64,000 nt of DNA. Source: Thalassobaculum sp. OXR-137. Lineage in GTDB: Bacteria; Pseudomonadota; Alphaproteobacteria; Thalassobaculales; Thalassobaculaceae. The position numbers and the translations under genes were made by a program. Where the stretch lies: positions 3,828,001 through 3,892,000 of the forward strand of contig NZ_CP139715.1 in assembly GCF_034377285.1 (NCBI RefSeq), read 5' to 3'. Shown piece after piece: positions 1 through 8,879 of this stretch; the stretch's first letter is position 1; each line of letters opens with the position of its first letter. The notes under the pieces were generated by a model. That model was not told the DNA's origin. It was given only the letters and a program-made list of their open reading frames with translations, and made no database searches.

Positions 1-1
1 C

Positions 2-355
2 GGCCGCGTCGCAATCGCGGAGAACCTGTCGAAGATCCCGGCGGACAAGATCCTCGTCCTCACCTCGCCGGACGGGATGCTGGCGCGCTTCGCCGCCGCC
101 GATCTGGCCGACAGCGGCCGCGAGGTGGTCACGATCGACGGAGGCACGGCCGCCTGGAAGGTCGCGAACCTGCCGATGCAGAGCGGCATGACGGCCGTAC
201 TGTCGGAGCCGAATGACAGTTACCTGCGGCCCTACGACCGCACCAACAAGGCGGAAATCGAGAAGGCGATGAACGACTACCTGACGTGGGAAGTCGCGCT
301 GGTCGAGCAGATCAAGAAGGCCGGCGGCATCAGCTTCAAGCACTTCCCGGCCTGA
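2..355 (+). CDS. Rhodanese-like sulfurtransferase, C-terminal part (gene enters from the left)
   Basis: The frame is open from base 2 with no start in the window, so only the last 117 codons are present. The residues DKILVLTSPDGMLARFAAAD followed by VVTIDGGTAAW are the end of a rhodanese domain, where the strand after the active-site loop leads to the TIDGG/LxGG-W motif. The tail (LRPYDRTN, NDYLTWEVALVEQI, FKHF) is the kind seen in multi-domain rhodanese-related proteins of proteobacteria. The catalytic cysteine, if there is one, lies upstream of the window. The gene converges on the HD-GYP gene with 21 bp between them. The family call is fairly sure; the exact substrate is not. Confidence 0.75.
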   Translation, partial: GRVAIAENLSKIPADKILVLTSPDGMLARFAAADLADSGREVVTIDGGTAAWKVANLPMQSGMTAVLSEPNDSYLRPYDRTNKAEIEKAMNDYLTWEVALVEQIKKAGGISFKHFPA

Positions 356-376
356 CACCAGCCTGCCGAGGACCGT

Positions 377-1516
377 TCAGACGAGCGGTTCCTCGACCAG
401 TTCGGTGTCCAGCACCAGTTCTCTGAACCGTTTGTACAGTCGGGGTTCAAGATGAGTTCCGACAATCGAGTCCATGATGTCGAATGCCTGGTCCCGCTCC
501 ATCGGCGGCTTGTAGTCCCGCCGGTCCGTGAGCGCGGAGAAGATGTCGACCACGGCGGTGCATAGGGACATTTCGTGGATCTGTCCGCGGGCCTGGCCGT
601 CAGGGTAGCCCGTGCCGTCGAGCTTCTCGTGGTGGTGCCGGACGGCTGCGACCAGAGCCGGCAGGTCGCTGTAGCCGTCCTGGACGAGGTCGGCGCCGAA
701 CACCGGATGCAGGTTCATCACCCGACGTTCGTCCTCTGTGAGGGATCCGGGCTTCGCCAGGATCGCCAGCGGTACCTGCATCTTGCCGATATCGTGAAGC
801 AACCCGGTCTCCGCCATCAGCCGAAGCTGGTCCTGCGGGACGCCGATGGCCCGGCCGAAGGACGCCATCAGGATTCCGACCCGAAGACTATGAGCGAAGG
901 TGTTGTCGTGGTGCCCCCGAAGCTGATGAAGCATGGGCGCCACGCTCGGATCGCCCGCGAGGTCGACCACGCTCGCGGCGGCAGTGGCCACCAGGCGCCG
1001 CCCCTCCAGATCGATCGCACCGCTTTCGGCCATGCCCTCGAGCCGGGTGAAGAGCTGGCGGCTGTCCCGGATCACCCGGGAGGCCGGGGCGGAGAGGGCG
1101 CCGATCGCCTCGTCTTCGGTGGCGGTGCCGTGGGCCCGCCAGAACCGCTCCAGGAACTCGCCCGGCTCCGGCGCCCCGACGATCGCCGCGTCGATCACGC
1201 CCTCCTCGAGCAGGCGTCCCACCTGCAGGGTCTGTTTCGGCGCCACCATGATCAGTGTCCGCCGGCTGTCGCCGCGCAGGGCGTGGGCCTGCTGGGCGAG
1301 CCAGATCCCGTCGCCGCCGACGAGCTGGTCCTCGATGATGACCGCGTCGGGCCGGCTCTCGATCGCGTCCGACGCGGTGGAATCGTTCCCCGTCACCGTG
1401 ATCGCGAACGTCTCCCGCAGCGTGTTGAGCACGGCCGCATAGCGTGCCGGACGGCTGGTGCAGAACACGAGCCGCGGCTTGCGGGGCGGGGAGGCGGGGC
1501 GGTCGGCCAAGGGCAT
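377..1516 (-). CDS. HD-GYP domain protein with receiver-like N-terminus (probable cyclic-di-GMP phosphodiesterase)
   Basis: The protein has 379 aa. Residues 15-130 look like a degenerate receiver domain: the usual phospho-acceptor stretch reads PDAVIIEDQLVGGDG, so phosphorylation is uncertain. The C-terminal half is an HD-GYP domain with the metal-binding HDIGK motif near residue 240, a nearby conserved His/Asp set, and HHEKLDGTGYP near residue 300. The GYP signature is the one tied to hydrolysis of cyclic-di-GMP to GMP. No membrane segment is visible, so it should be cytoplasmic. It stands alone on the minus strand, downstream of metC and in the same direction. An output role in motility or biofilm switching is inferred from the family only. 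Confidence 0.85.
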   Translation of the reverse strand: MPLADRPASPPRKPRLVFCTSRPARYAAVLNTLRETFAITVTGNDSTASDAIESRPDAVIIEDQLVGGDGIWLAQQAHALRGDSRRTLIMVAPKQTLQVGRLLEEGVIDAAIVGAPEPGEFLERFWRAHGTATEDEAIGALSAPASRVIRDSRQLFTRLEGMAESGAIDLEGRRLVATAAASVVDLAGDPSVAPMLHQLRGHHDNTFAHSLRVGILMASFGRAIGVPQDQLRLMAETGLLHDIGKMQVPLAILAKPGSLTEDERRVMNLHPVFGADLVQDGYSDLPALVAAVRHHHEKLDGTGYPDGQARGQIHEMSLCTAVVDIFSALTDRRDYKPPMERDQAFDIMDSIVGTHLEPRLYKRFRELVLDTELVEEPLV

Positions 1517-1598
1517 CTCTACGAGTCGTTTGGCCCAACGCGCTTATCGGGCCCGTGAGGATAGGTACAGCGGTCTTTCGGAGCGGTTAACAGGATAA

Positions 1599-2819
1599 TC
1601 ATCCCGCCGCGGCGGCGACGGCCCGCATCCGGTCCAGGCCGGCTTCGACATCGGCGATCAGGTCGTCCGGATCCTCAAGGCCGGTATAGAACCGGACGAT
1701 CGGTCCCTCATGGGGCCAGGCGGTGGCGCTGCGCTCCAGGGTGATGTCGGTCGGCTTCACCAGGCTTTCGAAACCGCCCCAGCTCGCCCCCATGCCGAAC
1801 AGGGTGAGACCGTCGTAGAAGGCGGCCAGAGCCTGATCTGGCACCGGCTTGAAGACGGCCGAGAACAGCCCGCTGCAGCCGGTGAAATCGCGCTTCCACA
1901 GAGCATGGTCCGGATGGCTTTCCAGCGCCGGATGCAGCACGCACTCGATTTCCGGCCGCTGCTCCATCCAGCGGGCCAGGGCGAGGCCGGTCTCGCCGGT
2001 CTGGCGCAGGCGGATCTCCATGGTGCGCAGGCCGCGCGCCGCCAGAAACAGGTCGTCCGGCGCCACGTAGTGGCCGTGCAGCCGGACGGTGGAGCGGACC
2101 TGCTCGCTGTATTCGCGGGTGCTGGCGATCAGCCCCATGATCACGTCGGAATGGCCGCCGATATACTTGGTCACCGCCTCGTTGACGATGTCGACGCCGA
2201 GGGCGAAGGGATCGCAGAACAGCGGCGTGCCCCAGGTGTTGTCCATCATCACCACCGCGCCGGCCTTGTGGGCGACCTCGGCGATGGCGGGAATGTCCTG
2301 CACCTCGAAGGTCTGCGACCCGGGGCTTTCGGTATAGACGCAGGTAGTGTTCGGGCGCATCAGCTCGGCGATACCGGCCCCAATCCGCGGGTCGTAATAG
2401 GTTGTTTCCACGCCATATTTAGCCAGGACCTGCTCGCAGAACTTCCGGGTCGGGAAGTAGGCGGTGTCGGTCATCAGCAGATGATCTCCGGCTTTCACGA
2501 CCGCCAGCAGGCCGGCGGTGATGGCCGAGAGCCCGGACGAGGTCATCACCACGTCGCCAGCCTTGTAGATCTCACACAGGGCGGCTTCCAGACGGTAGGT
2601 GGTCGGCGTGCCGCTGACCCCGTAGGTCACCGCGGCATCCACCCCTTCCGGATAATTGGGCAGCGGCGCCGCGCGGACTTCCCGCCACGCCGCCAGACTC
2701 GGTGCGAGGACCGTCGAGGCGTGGAACACCGGAGTGTTCACGACTCCTTTGAATTCGTGCGGCGTCCGTCCGGCGTGAATCAGTCGGGTGCGGGTTTTGT
2801 GCTGGCGGTCTTCGGCCAT
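1599..2819 (-). CDS. metC: Cystathionine beta-lyase (PLP-dependent Cys/Met metabolism enzyme)
   Basis: The protein has 406 aa, the usual length for the Cys/Met-metabolism PLP family. Visible signatures are the N-terminal TRLIHAGR, the cofactor-ring region VVMTSSGLSAITAGL, the aspartate of VVMMDNTWGTPLF that pairs with the pyridine nitrogen, and TKYIGGHSDV, whose lysine forms the Schiff base. The length, GGHSD and WGTP fit cystathionine beta-lyase (cystathionine to homocysteine, pyruvate and ammonia), the penultimate step of methionine synthesis. A cystathionine gamma-lyase or cysteine desulfhydrase role cannot be excluded. The start at 2819 has GAGGAT about 6 nt upstream. It is divergent from the aap operon across a 352-bp regulatory gap. 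Confidence 0.85.
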   Translation of the reverse strand: MAEDRQHKTRTRLIHAGRTPHEFKGVVNTPVFHASTVLAPSLAAWREVRAAPLPNYPEGVDAAVTYGVSGTPTTYRLEAALCEIYKAGDVVMTSSGLSAITAGLLAVVKAGDHLLMTDTAYFPTRKFCEQVLAKYGVETTYYDPRIGAGIAELMRPNTTCVYTESPGSQTFEVQDIPAIAEVAHKAGAVVMMDNTWGTPLFCDPFALGVDIVNEAVTKYIGGHSDVIMGLIASTREYSEQVRSTVRLHGHYVAPDDLFLAARGLRTMEIRLRQTGETGLALARWMEQRPEIECVLHPALESHPDHALWKRDFTGCSGLFSAVFKPVPDQALAAFYDGLTLFGMGASWGGFESLVKPTDITLERSATAWPHEGPIVRFYTGLEDPDDLIADVEAGLDRMRAVAAAAG

Positions 2820-3013
2820 CGGATCCTCGGCAGGCTAAGTCGCGGTTGGTCGCGAAATGGGCGGGAGAGCATTCGTGGACACGCAGTCTCGGTTTCTCTG
2901 GCGCCCGGGGCAAGTCCGCTGGCGGCGATGCCTGGAAAGCTTGCTTTTCTTATAAACGCCATGTTGGAATGATCATGTTCCGGGCGGACTGCATCCTTTG
3001 ACGGCATCCGAAC

Positions 3014-3040
3014 GGCAATTGCACGCGTTTTGGGCAATTG
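3014..3040. promoter_or_regulatory. NtrC-like dyad upstream of the aap operon
   Basis: The metC-aapJ intergenic region (2820-3171) contains TGCACGCGTTTTGGGCA at 3020-3036. It matches the NtrC binding pattern TGCAC-N7-GTGCA at all but one arm position. It is framed by a direct repeat of GGCAATTG at 3014 and 3033, 19 bp apart. It sits about 55 bp upstream of the sigma-54 promoter at 3090, a normal enhancer distance. The assignment is by pattern only. The rest of this 352-bp gap shows no gene. Confidence 0.5.
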
Positions 3041-3089
3041 TTGGGGGTGAACGGGGGCGAGAAGTCGCGGAATTCGGTCAATGACGTCC

Positions 3090-3104
3090 TGGCAAGGTCT
3101 TTGC
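3090..3104 (+). promoter_or_regulatory. Sigma-54 (RpoN) promoter of aapJQMP
   Basis: The bases TGGCAAG-GTCT-TTGC match the -24/-12 consensus TGGCACG-N4-TTGC at all positions but one, with exact spacing between the GG and GC elements. Transcription would start near 3116 and give a leader of about 56 nt before aapJ. The aap system of rhizobia is known to respond to nitrogen status, which fits. Confidence 0.65.
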
Positions 3105-3171
3105 GAAGGCTGGAATCCGGGATCGCATCGGTCGATCCAGTTACAACGATAACCTGGGTGGGTTTCACATC

Positions 3172-4212
3172 ATGAAGAAGGTCAGCCTTTTGGCTCTGGG
3201 CGCGGGGTTCCTGGCGAGCCTCGCGTTTACTCCTGAGCCGGTCCTGGCACAGGACAGCACGCTGGACATCGTCAAGAACCGCGGCATGCTCCGTTGTCAG
3301 CTCGGGACTCCGGCGCCGGGCTTCTACGCACTGTCCGACGACGGCAAATGGTCCGGCTTCGACGTCGAGAACTGCCGGGCGGTTTCCGCGGCGATTTTCG
3401 GCGATCCGGACAAGATCGAGTACCAGTCGGTGACGTCCGCCGTCCGGTTCACCGCGATGGCGAACGGCGAGTCCGACATGCTGTCGCGCACCACCACGTG
3501 GACCCTGTTCCGCGATACGCAGCTCGGCCTGGATTTCACCACGGTGAACTTCTATGACGGCCAGGGCTTCATGGTCACCAACGACAGCGGCGTGAACAGC
3601 GCCATGGAGCTCAAGGGTGCGACGGTCTGCGTGCTGACCGGTACCACCACCGAGCTGAACCTGACCGACTACAGCCGGACCAACAGCCTCGACATCACTC
3701 CGGTCGTGTTCGAGGACAGCAACGTGCGTGACAGCACGTTCTTCTCCGGCGGCTGCGACGCCATCACCAACGACAAGTCGAGCCTGGCTTCGACCCGCGC
3801 CAAGGCGCCGGACCAGTCGATCTTCTCGATCCTGCCGGAGACCATCTCCAAGGAGCCGCTCGGCCCCGTCGTTCGTCAGAACGACAGCCAGTGGAAGGAC
3901 ATCGTCCTGTGGTCGCTGTTCGCGATGATCAACGCCGAGGAGATGGGCATCAACTCTGGCAACGTCGACGAGATGAAGGCCAGCAGCACCAACCCGGAAG
4001 TCAAGCGCATGCTTGGCGTCGAGGGCGACCTGAACAAGGGTCTCGGCCTCGAGCCGGAGTGGGCCTACAACATCATCAAGACCGTGGGCAACTACGCGGA
4101 GAACTACGAAGAGTTCATGGGTCCGAAGACCGTCATGAACATCCCGCGCAAGGGCTCGGTCAACGACCTGTGGACCAAGGGCGGCCTGATGTACTCCCCG
4201 CCGTTCCGGTGA
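3172..4212 (+). CDS. aapJ: General L-amino acid ABC transporter, periplasmic binding protein AapJ
   Basis: The protein has 346 aa. It starts MKKVSLLALGAGFLASLAF and has a Sec signal peptide ending near LAQ|DSTLD. The mature part shows the AapJ pattern: VKNRGMLRCQLGTPAPGF, WSGFDVENCRAVSAAIFGD, and a second-lobe segment beginning LKGATVCVLTGTTTELNL. The protein captures L-amino acids in the periplasm and delivers them to AapQ/AapM. It is the first gene of aapJQMP, behind the sigma-54 promoter. The hairpin right after its stop probably lets the binding protein be made in excess over the membrane parts. Length and order match the family. Confidence 0.93.
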   Translation: MKKVSLLALGAGFLASLAFTPEPVLAQDSTLDIVKNRGMLRCQLGTPAPGFYALSDDGKWSGFDVENCRAVSAAIFGDPDKIEYQSVTSAVRFTAMANGESDMLSRTTTWTLFRDTQLGLDFTTVNFYDGQGFMVTNDSGVNSAMELKGATVCVLTGTTTELNLTDYSRTNSLDITPVVFEDSNVRDSTFFSGGCDAITNDKSSLASTRAKAPDQSIFSILPETISKEPLGPVVRQNDSQWKDIVLWSLFAMINAEEMGINSGNVDEMKASSTNPEVKRMLGVEGDLNKGLGLEPEWAYNIIKTVGNYAENYEEFMGPKTVMNIPRKGSVNDLWTKGGLMYSPPFR

Positions 4213-4226
4213 TCGTCTGAACGTTT

Positions 4227-4265
4227 CGGTGCCCGGTCGATTCTTCGATCGGGCACCGTTTCTTT
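4227..4265 (+). terminator. Attenuating terminator between aapJ and aapQ
   Basis: CGGTGCCCG-GTCGATTCTTCGAT-CGGGCACCG forms a long GC-rich stem that can extend through TCGA/TCGA, followed by TTTCTTT. Its place directly after the binding-protein gene of an ABC operon fits partial termination or 3'-end protection that raises aapJ over aapQMP. The start of aapQ lies 37 bp further on. Confidence 0.7.
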
Positions 4266-4302
4266 GGACGGAACGTTTTACGGTTCGGGGGAGGACTGAT
4301 TG

Positions 4303-5499
4303 ATGTCCGTTGTCGACAAGGGTGTTCCGCGAAGGGACGCACGTTCATTTTCAGAGATCGTAAACGATGAAAGATATCGTTCGATCTTCTATCAAATCAT
4401 CGTTGCCGTAGCCGTCATTTGGTCGGCCCAGTTTCTGATATCGAACACCGCCGCGAACCTGCAGGCACGCGGCATGTCCACCGGGTTCGATTTCCTCAAC
4501 AGCACCGCCGGTTTCTCAATTGCGTGGTCGATCATCGACTACGAAGCGGGCGACACCTATTTCCACGTTTTTCTCGTCGGCATCGCGAACACGCTGATCG
4601 TGTCCTTCTTCGCGATCCTCGCCACCACGCTGCTCGGCTTCGTGGTCGGCGTGATGCGCCTGTCGAGCAACTTCGTCATCGCGAAGCTGGCCTCCGCCTA
4701 TGTGGAGGTGATGCGGAACGTCCCGCTGCTGCTCCACATCCTCTTCTGGTTCACGCTGTCGTCGGCCCTGCCGCCGCCGAAGCAGAGCCTTGGCTGGCTG
4801 GACAGCTTCTTCCTGAACAACCGAGGCTTCTATGTACCGGCGCCGGTGCCGGGCGACGGCTTCGACATCGTCATCATCATGGTGCTGCTCGGCATCGTCG
4901 CCGCCTATGGCGTGACGGTCTGGGCAACCAAGCGTCAGTTTGCGACCGGTCAGCGCTTCCCGGCCTTCTGGACCGGCGTCGGCCTGATCTTCGGACTGCC
5001 GCTGCTGGCCTTCCTGGCCCTGGGTGCGCCGCTGACCTTCGACTATCCCGCGCTCAAGGGCTTCAACTTCCAGGGCGGTGCCGACGTTCCGCGGGCCTTC
5101 TGCGCCCTGCTGTTCGCCCTGGTGCTCTACCACACGGTGTTCATGGCGGAGGCGGTGCGCGCCGGCATCCTGTCGGTCAGCCACGGCCAGACCGAGGCGT
5201 CCTATTCCCTCGGGCTGAAGCCATCCTGGACGCTGCGTCTCGTCGTCATCCCGCAGGCCATGCGCGCGGTCGTTCCGCCGATGATCAGCAACTGGATGAA
5301 CGTGGTGAAGAACTCGTCGCTGGCGATTGCCATCGGCTATCCGGATCTCGTGGCGGTCTTCATGCAGACCTCGCTGAACCAGTCCGGCCACGCGATCGAG
5401 ATCGTTGCCATGGTGATGCTGTTCTACATGACGGTCAGCCTGACCATCTCGGCAGCGCTGAACTACTACAACAAACTCGTTCAGATTAAGGAGCGGTGA
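4303..5499 (+). CDS. aapQ: General L-amino acid ABC transporter permease AapQ
   Basis: The protein has 398 aa from the ATG at 4303; a TTG directly before it is in frame, but the ATG is preferred. The N-terminus has the family opening (RYRSIFYQIIVAVAVIWSAQFLISN) and a long periplasmic/membrane insertion before the core. The inner-membrane permease core carries the EAA-loop pattern EASYSLGLKPSW...VIPQAMRAVVPP that docks on the ATPase. AapQ pairs with AapM to form the channel. It ends 2 bp before the aapM ATG, with the aapM Shine-Dalgarno (AAGGAG) inside its last codons. Confidence 0.93.
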   Translation: MSVVDKGVPRRDARSFSEIVNDERYRSIFYQIIVAVAVIWSAQFLISNTAANLQARGMSTGFDFLNSTAGFSIAWSIIDYEAGDTYFHVFLVGIANTLIVSFFAILATTLLGFVVGVMRLSSNFVIAKLASAYVEVMRNVPLLLHILFWFTLSSALPPPKQSLGWLDSFFLNNRGFYVPAPVPGDGFDIVIIMVLLGIVAAYGVTVWATKRQFATGQRFPAFWTGVGLIFGLPLLAFLALGAPLTFDYPALKGFNFQGGADVPRAFCALLFALVLYHTVFMAEAVRAGILSVSHGQTEASYSLGLKPSWTLRLVVIPQAMRAVVPPMISNWMNVVKNSSLAIAIGYPDLVAVFMQTSLNQSGHAIEIVAMVMLFYMTVSLTISAALNYYNKLVQIKER

Positions 5500-5501
5500 T
5501 C

Positions 5502-6851
5502 ATGACGGATGCGACCCAATCCGACACCGCGTTCCGCCCGAAGCCGAGCCTGCCGCCGCCGCCCAACACGGTCGGTGTCATCGGCTGGCTGCGCAAGAAC
5601 CTGTTCGGCGGGCCTGTCGACGCGATCTTGACCCTTCTCGGGATATACGTGGTCTATCTGATCCTGCAGTTCGCGGTGGAGTACGGGATCCTGAATGCGG
5701 TCTGGACGGCCGACACCTATCGCGAGTGCCTCGACATCAACAAGGGCGAGGGGGCCTGCTGGGCCGGCATCGGCGCCTGGTTCAACGGCATGATGTACGG
5801 CCGTTATCCGGACGAGGAGCAGTGGCGGGTCAATCTGGGCGGCATCATCCTGCTGCTCTGGCTGATCCCGTTCTGGCTGCCCAAGGTGACCGGCAAGATC
5901 CAGGTGGGCATGTCCGCCGTCCTGACCTTCCCCTTCCTCGGATCGGCGCTGTTCATCGGCGGCGACCTGGGCATCTTCCTGCACGTGATGGCCGCGATCG
6001 CCCTGACCCTGTTCGTGTCGGTCTGGCTGCACGTCACCCTCTGCTACGTCGCGGGCAAGTCGCTGCCGCAGACCCTGGTCTCGGTCACCGGCTTCGCCGA
6101 CAAGGACGACCGGCTGCACAAATACGTGCTGATGGGGGCCTTCGGCATCGGCTTCGTCCTGGCCATGATCTATATCGGGACCTGGGAACTGCAGGAGGTG
6201 CCGACGACGATCTGGGGCGGGCTGTTCCTGACCCTGGTGATCTCCGGCATCGGTATCGCCTCGGCGCTGCCGAACGGCATCCTCCTGGCCCTCGGCCGGC
6301 GCTCGAAGATGCCGGTGATCCGGGTGTTCTGCACGGCGTTCATCGAGCTGTTCCGCTCGGTGCCGCTGATCACCATCCTGTTCATGGCCGTGACCATGAT
6401 GCCGCTCTTCCTGCCGGTGGAGATCAACCCGCCGAAGCTGGCGATGGTCATCGTGGCGGTCTGCATCTTCGCCGCCGCCTACATGGCGGAGACGGTGCGA
6501 GGCGGTCTGCAGGCGGTGAGCAAGGGACAGTACGAGGCGGCCCAGGCCATGGGCCTGAGCTTCTGGAAGATGATGGCCCTCATCGTCATGCCCCAGGCGC
6601 TGAAGCTGATGATCCCGAACATCGTCGGCAGCTTCATGGGCCTGATGAAGGACACGACGCTGGTCTCCATCATCGGTCTCTACGACATCCTGCTGATGGG
6701 CAAGGCCGCCGGCCAGAACCCGTCCTGGCTTGGCTTCCACACGGAACCGCTGCTGTTTACCGCGGCCATCTTCTTCGTGCTTTGCTTCGCCATGTCGAAA
6801 TACAGCCAGCATCTCGAACGGACGATCGGCGGCGGCTACGGCCGGCGGTGA
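5502..6851 (+). CDS. aapM: General L-amino acid ABC transporter permease AapM
   Basis: The protein has 449 aa. The ATG at 5502 lies 9 nt after AAGGAG; a GTG six bases earlier is in frame but worse placed. After a proline-rich cytoplasmic start come several membrane segments and the permease core, with EAAQAMGLSFWKMMALIVMP as EAA loop and an N-terminal scaffold typical of AapM (LRKNLFGGPVDAILTLLGIY). It is the second channel subunit of the importer. It follows aapQ without a gap and precedes the ATPase by 35 bp. Confidence 0.93.
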   Translation: MTDATQSDTAFRPKPSLPPPPNTVGVIGWLRKNLFGGPVDAILTLLGIYVVYLILQFAVEYGILNAVWTADTYRECLDINKGEGACWAGIGAWFNGMMYGRYPDEEQWRVNLGGIILLLWLIPFWLPKVTGKIQVGMSAVLTFPFLGSALFIGGDLGIFLHVMAAIALTLFVSVWLHVTLCYVAGKSLPQTLVSVTGFADKDDRLHKYVLMGAFGIGFVLAMIYIGTWELQEVPTTIWGGLFLTLVISGIGIASALPNGILLALGRRSKMPVIRVFCTAFIELFRSVPLITILFMAVTMMPLFLPVEINPPKLAMVIVAVCIFAAAYMAETVRGGLQAVSKGQYEAAQAMGLSFWKMMALIVMPQALKLMIPNIVGSFMGLMKDTTLVSIIGLYDILLMGKAAGQNPSWLGFHTEPLLFTAAIFFVLCFAMSKYSQHLERTIGGGYGRR

Positions 6852-6886
6852 CGGACCGATAACGAGCGAGAACAGGGAATGTGCCA

Positions 6887-7681
<795 letters not shown>

Positions 7682-7736
7682 CGGCGTCCGCGACGGGACC
7701 GGAGACGACCAAACCCGCGGGGGGCGGGGGAGGTCC

Positions 7737-7768
7737 GGGGGGCGTACCGGTTCGCCGGTGCGCCCCCC
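7737..7768 (+). terminator. Terminator-like hairpin after aapP
   Basis: GGGGGGCGTACCGG-TTCG-CCGGTGCGCCCCCC is a 14-bp stem with one mismatch and a stable TTCG tetraloop. It is followed only by a weak U-run (ATCTATTTGG). It lies 55 bp after the aapP stop and 49 bp before the next gene, so it separates the aap operon from the reductase gene. Confidence 0.6.
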
Positions 7769-7817
7769 ATCTATTTGGTCCACCATAAAAACCGAGAAAA
7801 TCGATCGGGAGGAAACC

Positions 7818-8879
7818 ATGGCGGAGGAGAAGGGCGTCGCCCTGATCGCCGGCGTGTCCGGAATCGTAGGACGCGGTATCGCCACGCGGCTGCTCGGCGA
7901 GGGGTGGCGGGTGATCGGCCTGTCGCGGACCCCGCCGAAACCGGGCATCGACGGGCTGGAGCATGTCGCGGCCGACCTGACGGACGGCGACGGCCTGACG
8001 GCGGCGCTCGCCGGCAGTGGGGCGGCGGTCACACATATCTTCTACGCCGGCCGCGCACCCGACCCGGACCCAGCGGTCGAGGCGGCGCGCAACACCGCGA
8101 TGCTGGTGAACACCGTCGAAGCGGCCGAGGCGGCCGGTGCCGCCCTGGCCCATGTCCACTCGGTCCACGGCACCAAGTGGTACGGCAGCCACGTGGGCCC
8201 GTTCAAGACGCCGGCGGCGGAAGACGATCCCCGCTGTCCGGTGCCGAACTTCTATTTCGACCAGCAGGACTGGTTGGAGGCCGCGGCTCCGAGGCGGGGC
8301 TTCACCTGGTCGACCACCCGTCCGCATCTGCTGATCGGCTTCTCGCTCGGTTACCCGCACAACATCCTGAGCGTGGTCGCCGTTCATGCGGTGCTGTGCC
8401 GCGAGCAGGGCCGTCCGCTGACCTTCCCGGGCGCCCAGGGCCATTTCGACAGGGTCTCCCAGGTCACCGATATCGAGCTGCTGGTCGATGCGATGCAGTG
8501 GTGCGCGACCAGTCCCTCGGCCGCCAATCAGCCGTTCAACGTGATCAATGCCGACTATTTCCGCTGGAAGGACGTCTGGCCGGACATCGCCGCCTTCTTC
8601 GGCATGGAGGCCGGCGGCGTGAAGACCGAGAGCCTGGCGGCGTCCTTCGCCGCGGCGGAAGGGCCCTGGCGGGAAATGGTGACGCGCGAGGGGCTGAGCG
8701 AACCGGATATCGGCCGGATCGCCAGCGGTCCCTATGGCGATGCCACCTTCTCGGCCACCTGGGACGACATGTCGTCGACGGTGAAGATCCGCCGCGCCGG
8801 CTTCGACAAGGTCTATGCCAGCCGCGACAGTCTGCTCGGCGCCCTAGCGGCGTATCGGCGTCACCGTGTCATTCCCTGA
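7818..8879 (+). CDS. PRISE-type NAD(P)H-dependent reductase (progesterone 5-beta-reductase/iridoid synthase-like SDR)
   Basis: The protein has 353 aa; the ATG at 7818 has GGGAGG 8 nt upstream. It starts with the Rossmann motif GVSGIVGRG. The family motifs are clear: GTKWYGSHVGPFKTPAAEDD contains the catalytic lysine (K120) and NFYFDQQDW the catalytic tyrosine (Y146), the same Lys/Tyr pair used by plant 5-beta-reductases. Bacterial members reduce enones and other activated C=C bonds; the real substrate here is unknown. Its last 36 bases overlap the end of the convergent GNAT gene, and its stop lies in the loop of a bidirectional hairpin. Confidence 0.85.
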   Translation: MAEEKGVALIAGVSGIVGRGIATRLLGEGWRVIGLSRTPPKPGIDGLEHVAADLTDGDGLTAALAGSGAAVTHIFYAGRAPDPDPAVEAARNTAMLVNTVEAAEAAGAALAHVHSVHGTKWYGSHVGPFKTPAAEDDPRCPVPNFYFDQQDWLEAAAPRRGFTWSTTRPHLLIGFSLGYPHNILSVVAVHAVLCREQGRPLTFPGAQGHFDRVSQVTDIELLVDAMQWCATSPSAANQPFNVINADYFRWKDVWPDIAAFFGMEAGGVKTESLAASFAAAEGPWREMVTREGLSEPDIGRIASGPYGDATFSATWDDMSSTVKIRRAGFDKVYASRDSLLGALAAYRRHRVIP

